Positions 8,194-14,114 of a stretch of DNA of 14,114 nucleotides are shown piece after piece. Positions within the stretch are counted from its first letter, which is position 1; the number at the start of each line of letters is the position of its first letter. Made by a program: the position numbers and the translations under genes. Under the pieces are notes generated by a model that ran no database searches, had not been told where the DNA came from, and saw nothing but the letters and a program-made list of their open reading frames with translations. Source of the DNA: an uncultured Collinsella sp. (GTDB taxonomy: Bacteria > Actinomycetota > Coriobacteriia > Coriobacteriales > Coriobacteriaceae); assembly GCA_900551195.1 (NCBI GenBank), contig URVD01000021.1:1-14114 (forward strand), read 5' to 3'.

Positions 8194-8207
8194 TCGTTTG
8201 TAAACGA
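8194..8207. promoter_or_regulatory. 14-bp palindrome, possible operator
   Basis: TCGTTT-GT-AAACGA is a perfect 6-bp inverted repeat around a 2-bp centre. It lies just after the ftsZ terminator and upstream of the pgeF-pst genes. It has no T-run of its own and too short a loop for a stable hairpin, so a protein-binding site is more plausible than RNA structure. No regulator can be named. Confidence 0.35.
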
Positions 8208-8222
8208 AAGCCTCCAATCTCC

Positions 8223-8240
8223 TTACGTTCCCTTTACGTT
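8223..8240 (+). promoter_or_regulatory. Direct repeat with 11-bp period, candidate PhoP/PhoB-type box
   Basis: TTACGTT occurs at 8223-8229 and again at 8234-8240, giving 7-bp repeats with 4-bp spacing. OmpR/PhoB-family regulators that control phosphate genes bind direct repeats with this period, and the genes downstream are pst and phoU. The repeat sequence itself is not the E. coli Pho box, so the assignment rests on spacing and context. Possible -10 elements downstream are TATCCT at 8260-8265 and TATAAA at 8287-8292. Confidence 0.4.
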
Positions 8241-8279
8241 TGGTCCCTACCGCTGCGGGTATCCTTTTAAGGAAGTATG

Positions 8280-8316
8280 ACAGCCGTATAAACGCGGGCT
8301 GTAGCGGCGATGCCGC
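8280..8316 (+). other. Two adjacent small hairpins in the pgeF leader
   Basis: The first pairs ACAGCC (8280-8285) with GGCTGT (8297-8302) around an 11-base loop. The second pairs GCGGC (8304-8308) with GCCGC (8312-8316) around GAT. They lie 28 bases upstream of the start codon. Neither has a T-run, so they are not terminators. A TATAAA in the first loop could instead be a -10 box. Function is unknown. Confidence 0.35.
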
Positions 8317-8331
8317 GGTACTTGTGTTATT

Positions 8332-8337
8332 AGGAGG
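8332..8337 (+). promoter_or_regulatory. pgeF ribosome binding site
   Basis: AGGAGG with a seven-base spacer to ATG 8345. It decides the start against a long upstream in-frame extension opening with TTG at 8240, which translates the leader into sequence unlike PgeF. The bases 8333-8341 are exactly complementary to 8207-8215 in the leader. Confidence 0.85.
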
Positions 8338-8344
8338 CTTTAGT

Positions 8345-9145
8345 ATGGCAGCACGTGCGGACAACGTTTCGCGTGTCGACCATGATGGAGTTACGTTGGT
8401 GGAGGGCGCGACATCCGATGTTCGCTTTGCCTTCACCGAGCGCGCCGGTGGCGTTTCCGAAGATGCGTACTCCTCACTCAACTTGGGCTCGCATGTTGGC
8501 GATGACCCCTTTGCTGTTCAAGAAAATCGTTGTCGTGCGCTCGAGGCTATGGGTGCCGCCGAGTGCGAGCACAACCTGCTCGTTCCCAATCAGGTCCATG
8601 GTGATCATATCGTTGCGGTGACCTCGAACGGCGCCGATGACCTTGAGGACGTTCGCGAGCAGATTGCCGAGGGCTGTGATGCCATCGTCTGCACGGCGCA
8701 TAACGTGCCCGTGCTGCTCTGCTTTGCCGACTGCGTTCCCGTGGTGCTGGTGGCCCCCGGCGGATTTGCCGTGGTGCACTCCGGTTGGAAGGGCACGATT
8801 GCACGTATTTCCGCCAAGGCGTGCCAGGCGCTTTGCGATGCTGCCGGTTGCGATGCGAGCGACGTTTCCGCCTATATCGGCCCCCATATCTTGGGTGACG
8901 AATATGAGGTATCCCAGGAACTCATGGATCGCTTTGCCGCCGAGTTCTCTTGCATCGATGCGAATACCTCTCGCATGCTTGATCTTTCCGCTGCCATTCG
9001 CGAGGCGCTGGTAGATGTCGGTGTCGACGCGGATGATATCGTGGATACCCAGCTTTCGACCGTGCGTCAGAACGACCGCTTTTATTCCTACCGTAACGAG
9101 GACGGCACCTGTGGGCGCCATGCTGCGATCGGCGTGATGCTATGA
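8345..9145 (+). CDS. pgeF: PgeF/YlmD family multicopper-type purine nucleoside phosphorylase (DUF152, laccase domain)
   Basis: This 266-residue protein belongs to the YfiH/YlmD/PgeF family, once called polyphenol oxidase. Characterised members show purine nucleoside phosphorylase and adenosine deaminase activity, and the E. coli member keeps L-serine out of peptidoglycan stem peptides. The conserved metal ligands are present: His85 in 'NQVHGDH', Cys130 in 'FADCVPV' and His145 in 'HSGWKGT'. 'YIGPHILGDEYEVS' and the closing 'SYRNEDGTCGRHAAIGVML' are also typical. It is the expected neighbour downstream of ftsZ in Gram-positives (ylmD). Unusually, its TGA overlaps the pstS ATG by four bases (ATGA), placing it at the head of the phosphate operon. 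Whether the true role here is nucleoside metabolism or peptidoglycan editing cannot be decided from sequence. Confidence 0.92.
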   Translation: MAARADNVSRVDHDGVTLVEGATSDVRFAFTERAGGVSEDAYSSLNLGSHVGDDPFAVQENRCRALEAMGAAECEHNLLVPNQVHGDHIVAVTSNGADDLEDVREQIAEGCDAIVCTAHNVPVLLCFADCVPVVLVAPGGFAVVHSGWKGTIARISAKACQALCDAAGCDASDVSAYIGPHILGDEYEVSQELMDRFAAEFSCIDANTSRMLDLSAAIREALVDVGVDADDIVDTQLSTVRQNDRFYSYRNEDGTCGRHAAIGVML

Positions 9146-9978
9146 GAAAGATCGTATCGGTCCTGAGCGCCGCTGTGCTTACGCTTACGCTGTGCGCCTG
9201 TTCTTCGGGATCTTCTACCTCTTCCATTACCGTGGCCGGCTCCACGACCTGCCTTCCTATCGCCGAGATTGCGGCCGAGGGCTTTAAGGAGGAGACCGGC
9301 ATCGACGTGCTCGTTTCCGGTTTGGGTTCTTCCGCTGGGATCGAGGCCGTCAGCGCCGGCACGGCCGATATCGCCAGCTCCTCCCGTGGACTCAATGCCG
9401 ACGAACAGGATCTGGGCCTGACTCCCATCGTCATTGCCCACGACGGTATTGCGGTCATCGTGAACGACGACAACCCCGTCGATAACCTCTCGACCGAGCA
9501 GCTCCGCGATATCTACGCCGGCAAGATTACCAATTGGAAAGAGGTCGGTGGCGAGGACCTGAGGATTCAGGTCATCAACCGAGACGAGGCGTCCGGTACG
9601 CGCGAGGCCTTCCGTACCATCGTGATGGATGGCACGCCGTTCGATCGCCGCTCGGCTGTTCTTTCGGGTACGGGCCAGGTGCGCGACGTGGTATCTCGTT
9701 CGCGTGGGGCCATCGGCTACATTTCGCTGGGCTTCGTCGATAGCCTCAACGCCAAGACCTCGGTCAAGGCCGTCTCGGTCAATCATGTTGAGGCGTCCGA
9801 GAAGACGGTCGCGAGTGGCGGCTATCCCATCTCGCGCGACCTTTACTTCTTTGTGAAGGGTGCGCCTTCGCAGCAGGCGCAGGATTACATCGACTACGTG
9901 ACGTCCGAAAAGATGGACAAGCAGATTCGCGAGGCGGGCTTTATTCCCGTCACCAACGACGAGAAGGGGAGTGAGTAG
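9142..9978 (+). CDS. pstS: Phosphate ABC transporter substrate-binding lipoprotein PstS
   Basis: PstS captures inorganic phosphate outside the membrane and delivers it to PstCA. The 278-residue product starts with a lipoprotein signal: basic 'MRK', a hydrophobic stretch at 4-17, and a lipobox 'LCAC' with the lipidated cysteine most likely Cys20. Phosphate-binding motifs follow: 'AGSTTCLPI' (32-40), 'GLGSSAGIEAV' (60-70), 'ADIASSSR' (75-82) and 'NRDEASGTREAF' (146-157). The later 'GAIGYISLGFV' and 'YPISRDLYFFVKG' are also typical. The start ATG is embedded in the pgeF stop (ATGA), implying translational coupling. The linker between the lipid anchor and the folded domain is very short (about eight residues), and a second cysteine occupies the -2 position of the lipobox. 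It heads a complete pst set in the standard order S-C-A-B-phoU. Confidence 0.95.
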   Translation: MRKIVSVLSAAVLTLTLCACSSGSSTSSITVAGSTTCLPIAEIAAEGFKEETGIDVLVSGLGSSAGIEAVSAGTADIASSSRGLNADEQDLGLTPIVIAHDGIAVIVNDDNPVDNLSTEQLRDIYAGKITNWKEVGGEDLRIQVINRDEASGTREAFRTIVMDGTPFDRRSAVLSGTGQVRDVVSRSRGAIGYISLGFVDSLNAKTSVKAVSVNHVEASEKTVASGGYPISRDLYFFVKGAPSQQAQDYIDYVTSEKMDKQIREAGFIPVTNDEKGSE

Positions 9979-9979
9979 C

Positions 9980-10906
9980 ATGGAAGCACAGGAAAACTCC
10001 CAGACTGAGCAGAATGCTCAGGCACCCAAGAAGCGCGAGCTGGCGCTCGTATCGCGCAGCACCTATATCAAGGAGAAGGCGCTGCAGTGGATTTTCTTTG
10101 CCTGCGCGTTCTTGGCGGTTGTTACCGTCATCCTGATTTTTGTCTTTACCACGTACTCGGCGCTGCCCGTCTTTACCGACATCGGTCTGGCGGACTTCTT
10201 TAGCTTTACGTGGGCGCCCTCTGAGGGCCACTACGGCATCATGTCGCTGCTTGCCGGCTCAGGTCTGGTGACCGTCGGTGCGCTCGCCATGGGCGTGCCG
10301 CTGGGCGTGGGTACGGCCGTTTACCTGGTCGAGATTGCCAGCAAGCGCGTGCGCAAGCTCATCAGCCCCGCCGTTGACCTGCTGGCGGGCATACCCTCCA
10401 TCATCTACGGCTTCTTTGGCATGATCATCATCCGCCCGTTTATCGCACAACTGACCGGCGGCCTTGGTTTTGGTGCGCTGACGGCGTGGTTTGTGCTCGC
10501 CATCATGATCGTCCCTACCATCACCACGCTCACCATCGATGCCCTCAATTCCATTCCCATGGGCATTCGCGAGGCATCGTATGCCATGGGTGCTACTAAG
10601 TGGCAGACCATCTATAAGGTCGTGCTACCTGCCGCTAAGCTGGGTATCGTGGATGCCATCGTGCTGGGTATGGGCCGTGCCATCGGAGAGACCATGGCCG
10701 TGCTCATGGTCGTGGGTAACGCCCCGGTTATTCCCGACAGCATTGCGAGCCCTATCTCGACGCTCACGAGCCAGATTGCGCTCGACATGAGCTATTCCTC
10801 GGGTCTGCATCGCTCGGCGCTGTTCGGCATGGGCGTGGTCCTGTTTATCATCTCCGCCACGCTGGTGGGCATCGTCCGTCTGATTTCCAAGAAGAAGAGG
10901 GGGTAG
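9980..10906 (+). CDS. pstC: Phosphate ABC transporter permease PstC
   Basis: PstC is one of the two membrane subunits that form the phosphate channel. The 308-residue protein has a polar, Gln/Glu-rich N-terminus of about 35 residues and then six predicted membrane segments starting at 'WIFFACAFLAVVTVILIFVF' (37-56). The cytoplasmic EAA loop that contacts PstB is seen as 'EASYAMGATKWQTIYKVVLP' (198-217). 'AGIPSIIYGFFG' (136-147) and 'GRAIGETMAVLM' (232-243) are strongly conserved PstC/PstA segments. ATG 9980 is one base after the pstS stop and follows GGGGAG at 9966-9971; an in-frame GTG at 9971 lies in that site and is unlikely. The gene ends three bases before pstA. Confidence 0.95.
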   Translation: MEAQENSQTEQNAQAPKKRELALVSRSTYIKEKALQWIFFACAFLAVVTVILIFVFTTYSALPVFTDIGLADFFSFTWAPSEGHYGIMSLLAGSGLVTVGALAMGVPLGVGTAVYLVEIASKRVRKLISPAVDLLAGIPSIIYGFFGMIIIRPFIAQLTGGLGFGALTAWFVLAIMIVPTITTLTIDALNSIPMGIREASYAMGATKWQTIYKVVLPAAKLGIVDAIVLGMGRAIGETMAVLMVVGNAPVIPDSIASPISTLTSQIALDMSYSSGLHRSALFGMGVVLFIISATLVGIVRLISKKKRG

Positions 10907-10909
10907 GCT

Positions 10910-11815
10910 ATGTCCGATTCCGTTGACACGACGGTCGATACGACCTCGTCGCGCGAGCGCATCAAGCGTGCCCTTTCCCACGGCAAGAAGGGCCGCATCA
11001 ACAAGGACCTGTCCAACAAGATCATGCTTGGCGTGTTCCGTGCCGCGGCATACATCACCACGCTGGTGCTGGTCGCCATCATCGCCTACGTGGTCATTAA
11101 CGGCCTGCCGCATATCTCACTCGACTTTATCTTCGGTTGGCCCCAGGGCGTCAACGCCGAGGGCGGAATTTGGCCCACGATCGTCTCGACCGTCTACGTG
11201 ACGGCGCTCGCCATGCTTATCTGCACGCCGATCGCTGTGCTGGCAGCCGTCTATCTGGCCGAGTACGCCAAGCAGGGCAAGGTCGTCGAGCTCATTCGCT
11301 ACGCTGCTGACGCTTTGGCCTCGGTGCCCTCCATCGTTATGGGCCTGTTTGGCTACGCCTTGTTTGTCGAGGCTATGGGTCTGGGTCTTTCGATGGTCTC
11401 GGCCGCCCTGGCACTCGCGCTCTTGATGCTTCCCATCGTCATGCGTACCACCGAAGAGGCCATTCGCGCCGTTCCGCGCTATATCCGCTGGGGCGCATAT
11501 GGCCTGGGCGCCACCAAGTGGCAGGTTGTCTCCAAGATCGTGCTTCCCTCTGCCTTTGGCCGTATTGCCACGGGCATCGTTCTCGCCATCGGCCGTGCCA
11601 TTGGCGAGACCGCGGTGGTGCTCTATACCATGGGGCAGGCCATCAATCTACCTATTTCGCCGCTCGATTCCGGCCGCCCCATGACGGTTCACCTGTATCT
11701 GCTTGCCAACGACGGCATCAACATGAACGCAGCCTACGGCACCGCGCTCTTGCTGATGGTGATCATTCTGGCCTTCAACCTGTTTGCGCGCTTCCTGTCG
11801 CGCAAGCGTCGCTAG
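10910..11815 (+). CDS. pstA: Phosphate ABC transporter permease PstA
   Basis: PstA is the second channel subunit, pairing with PstC. The 301-residue product has a charged cytoplasmic N-terminus of about 40 residues and six predicted membrane segments, the first at about 47-64. Conserved blocks are 'GGIWPTIVSTVYVTA' (85-99), 'ASVPSIVMGLFGYALF' (137-152), the EAA-type loop through 'GAYGLGATKWQVVSKIVLP' (195-213), and 'GRAIGETAVVLYTMG' after it. Assignment as PstA rather than PstC rests on the second position in the operon, the shorter periplasmic loops and the 'GGIWPTI' segment. It starts three bases after the pstC stop with a purine-rich GAAGAAGAGGGGG stretch upstream. It is separated from pstB by 12 bp. 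Confidence 0.94.
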   Translation: MSDSVDTTVDTTSSRERIKRALSHGKKGRINKDLSNKIMLGVFRAAAYITTLVLVAIIAYVVINGLPHISLDFIFGWPQGVNAEGGIWPTIVSTVYVTALAMLICTPIAVLAAVYLAEYAKQGKVVELIRYAADALASVPSIVMGLFGYALFVEAMGLGLSMVSAALALALLMLPIVMRTTEEAIRAVPRYIRWGAYGLGATKWQVVSKIVLPSAFGRIATGIVLAIGRAIGETAVVLYTMGQAINLPISPLDSGRPMTVHLYLLANDGINMNAAYGTALLLMVIILAFNLFARFLSRKRR

Positions 11816-11827
11816 TTAAGGAGTCCC

Positions 11828-12631
<804 letters not shown>

Positions 12632-12682
12632 TCGGTGCGACTAGTCCCAAGCCGATCGGATCTGGTCCGGTGCGTATTCACT

Positions 12683-12703
12683 GTGCGGGCGGCATGACCG
12701 CAC
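12683..12703 (+). other. Small hairpin between pstB and phoU
   Basis: GTGCGG (12683-12688) pairs with CCGCAC (12698-12703) around a nine-base loop, 20 bases before the phoU start. There is no T-run, so it is not a standard terminator; it could protect or separate the pst and phoU parts of the message. The same 92-bp gap also contains the palindrome CCGATCGG at 12652-12659. Confidence 0.3.
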
Positions 12704-12723
12704 CCAACTGATTGGAGTGAACC

Positions 12724-13581
12724 ATGCGCAAACTGTTTTCCCGTCAGCTCATCGAGGCCCGTCACGAGATGCTGAGCATCTACGAGGCCGTCGATCTGGC
12801 CCTCCACGATGCCGTGAAGGCCTATGTGACCGACGACCGCAAGCTCGCCACCAAGACCAAGAAGCGCACGCTTTCGATTGACGCACGCTGCGCCAACCTG
12901 GAGGCCGTCTGCTACAACCTGATTGCCACGCAGTCACCGGTCGCCTCCGACTTTCGCTTGCTGCAGACGATCATCTACGTCGACTTTAACCTGCAGCGCA
13001 TGACCGATAAGGTTCGCCAGATTTGCCGCGCCACGCGTCATATGATCAAGGCCGACATCTCGCTGCCCAAGGAGCTTGTCGGCACGGTCGAGGCCGAGGC
13101 TGAGGCCGTCTACCAGGTACTGGGCTCTTCGCTTTCTGCGCTCGTCACCAACGACATGTCCATCATCTGCAACTTGGCCGTCGAGGACGAGCCAGTGCAC
13201 GCCGCCTACGAGAAGTTCTTCCGCACCTTTAACCGCATGGACACGGGCGATTTTATGGACGACGACAGCAACTATGACGACCTGCGCCGCGCCATCATGG
13301 TATCGCGCTATCTCGATCGCATCGCCTCGATTTCCATCGATGCCGCCTGCCGTCTGACCTTCCTGTTGACCGGACAGCGTATGACTGCCGGTGATATCGC
13401 CTGCACTGATGAGGATGAGCTCGAGAGCATGCGCGTGCCTTCGGGCGAGGGTGTTATCATGAGGCCCGCCGTCGATGCACGCTACGTTGCCAAGGTGCCC
13501 GTTAACGAGGTCAGCGAGGGTCTTCGCTACCTGCTCGATCATCTTGAGGACGAGGACGATGGCGAGGACGACGAGGAGTAA
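12724..13581 (+). CDS. phoU: Phosphate signalling regulator PhoU, extended and with divergent metal motifs
   Basis: PhoU links the Pst transporter to its sensor kinase and restrains phosphate uptake. The 285-residue product is longer than the usual 215-240. The N-terminus 'LIEARHEMLSIYEAVDLAL' and the two repeated helical bundles (about 10-105 and 115-215) fit PhoU, with 'ATQSPVASDFRLL' (68-80) a typical first-repeat segment. The ExxxD metal-binding motifs that anchor the iron or zinc cluster in family members are altered: QRMTD (91-95) in the first repeat and DRIAS (198-202) in the second. A C-terminal extension from about 222 ends in a strongly acidic stretch (DEDDGEDDEE). GGAG at 12714-12717 precedes ATG 12724. 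Position after pstB gives strong contextual support. A PhoU-domain relative with a different partner is possible but less likely. Confidence 0.88.
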   Translation: MRKLFSRQLIEARHEMLSIYEAVDLALHDAVKAYVTDDRKLATKTKKRTLSIDARCANLEAVCYNLIATQSPVASDFRLLQTIIYVDFNLQRMTDKVRQICRATRHMIKADISLPKELVGTVEAEAEAVYQVLGSSLSALVTNDMSIICNLAVEDEPVHAAYEKFFRTFNRMDTGDFMDDDSNYDDLRRAIMVSRYLDRIASISIDAACRLTFLLTGQRMTAGDIACTDEDELESMRVPSGEGVIMRPAVDARYVAKVPVNEVSEGLRYLLDHLEDEDDGEDDEE

Positions 13582-13618
13582 GTAACCCCGTTCGTCGAAA
13601 GATTGTAAATACCTAAGT

Positions 13619-13656
13619 GAGCGCGGCCTTGCACATGCGGGGCCGCGCTCTTGCGT
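13619..13656 (+). terminator. GC-rich hairpin, probable terminator of the pst-phoU operon
   Basis: GAGCGCGGCC (13619-13628) pairs perfectly with GGCCGCGCTC (13641-13650), a 10-bp stem with a 12-base loop, followed by only a weak T-tract (TTGCGTT). It lies 37 bases after the phoU stop and before yggS. The strong stem supports a terminator; the poor U-tract lowers confidence in its efficiency. Confidence 0.65.
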
Positions 13657-13700
13657 TAGCATGGGACTACTTGTTTGGCTGTCAGCGGAGGCGATTAGCA

Positions 13701-14114
13701 ATGGATAACTATTTGGACTTGATGCGCGCTCGCCGCGAGCAGATTCTGGAACGTTTTTATGCGGCGCTCGATCGCGCAGGCCGTCCCCACGATGCCGCGA
13801 GCCTCATTGCCGTGTCCAAGACCGTTGGTGTCGATGAGACCGTTGCCGCCATCCAGGCGGGGTATCGCCATTTTGCCGAGAACCGCCCGCAGGAGCTGGT
13901 TCGCAAGCTCGCGGGTCTGGCGGAGCATCCGGAGCTGCCCGAGGTGCGCTTCGATATGATCGGCAACCTGCAGACCAATAAGATCAATGCGGTGCTGGGC
14001 TCAGCCGAGCTGATTCACTCGGTGGGTTCGCTGCATCTGGCGCAGGCGATCTCGAGCCGTGCTGTCCGCAAGATTGAGGCAGGCGAGCTCGCCGGCCCCC
14101 AGCGTGTGCTCATC
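13701..14114 (+). CDS. yggS: YggS/YlmE family pyridoxal phosphate homeostasis protein, 5' part
   Basis: This is the first 138 codons of a YggS/PROSC (PLPBP, YlmE) protein, cut by the window end; the family is usually about 220-240 residues. These proteins bind PLP on an alanine-racemase-like TIM barrel and buffer the cellular PLP pool; no catalytic reaction is established. The PLP lysine is Lys40 in 'LIAVSKT', followed by 'HFAENRPQEL' (57-66, equivalent to the usual FGENYVQE) and 'MIGNLQTNK' (86-94, usual HFIGxLQxNK). ATG 13701 is supported by GGAGG at 13687-13691. In many Gram-positives ylmE follows ylmD directly after ftsZ and precedes sepF, ylmG and divIVA; here the pst-phoU genes lie between. 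It probably has its own promoter in 13651-13690, but no clear -35/-10 pair is visible. Confidence 0.93.
   Translation, partial: MDNYLDLMRARREQILERFYAALDRAGRPHDAASLIAVSKTVGVDETVAAIQAGYRHFAENRPQELVRKLAGLAEHPELPEVRFDMIGNLQTNKINAVLGSAELIHSVGSLHLAQAISSRAVRKIEAGELAGPQRVLI

Noticed and set aside
8276..8283. TATGACAG, the reverse complement of the E. coli Pho-box half-site CTGTCATA
   Set aside because: There is no second half-site at the required 11-bp spacing, and an enterobacterial box is not expected in this lineage. One 8-base match can be chance.
8240..8344. N-terminal extension of PgeF from a TTG at 8240
   Set aside because: The translated leader is unlike PgeF, and a strong ribosome binding site precedes ATG 8345.
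6757..8481. Open frame of 574 codons on the - strand over ftsZ
   Set aside because: It is antisense to the whole of ftsZ, spans the terminator and leader, is rich in Gly/Asp/Val in the pattern expected from complementing GC-rich codons, and shows no family motif.
12632..12723. Terminator between pstB and phoU
   Set aside because: The hairpin at 12683-12703 lacks a following T-tract, and phoU is normally cotranscribed with pst.

Overview
The window is GC-rich (shadow reading frames lie open on both strands) and reads as chromosomal backbone of a Gram-positive actinobacterium. It most resembles the Coriobacteriia, Collinsella or a relative; that is inferred from gene order and protein style, not from a database search. 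Supporting points are a division and cell-wall (dcw) cluster without ftsA, long charged tails on FtsW and FtsQ, and an ftsZ - pgeF(ylmD) ... yggS(ylmE) arrangement. Twelve protein genes and one gene fragment pair are all on the + strand; I see no rRNA, tRNA, CRISPR array, insertion sequence or phage gene.

Region 1 (1-6779) is the dcw block: the 3' end of murD, then ftsW, murG, murC, murB and ftsQ, tightly packed, often overlapping, and probably one transcript. MurD, MurC, MurB and MurG make UDP-MurNAc-peptide precursors and lipid II, FtsW polymerises lipid II at the septum, and FtsQ is a divisome scaffold. The murC frame is broken near its 3' end by one extra G in a run of five (4586-4590); the usual C-terminus is intact one frame over, to 4649.

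Region 2 (6780-8193) is ftsZ with its own 199-bp leader, a strong ribosome binding site that sets the start at 6979, and a strong intrinsic terminator at 8157-8193.

Region 3 (8194-13656) is a phosphate operon: pgeF, pstS, pstC, pstA, pstB, phoU. pgeF and pstS overlap by four bases (ATGA). The leader before pgeF holds a 14-bp palindrome, a direct repeat with an 11-bp period of the kind PhoB/PhoP-type regulators bind, two small hairpins, and a 9-base segment exactly complementary to the pgeF ribosome binding site. PstSCAB is the high-affinity ABC phosphate importer; PhoU is its usual negative regulator partner, here with degenerate metal-binding motifs and an acidic tail. A 10-bp GC-rich hairpin follows phoU.

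Region 4 (13701-14114) is the 5' part of yggS (ylmE), a PLP-homeostasis protein that in many Gram-positives sits directly after ylmD. The pst-phoU genes thus appear to lie inside the otherwise conserved ftsZ-ylmD-ylmE string. I do not see a clearly new defence or mobile system here; the points most worth a second look are the murC frameshift, the pgeF-pst leader and the placement of the phosphate operon.
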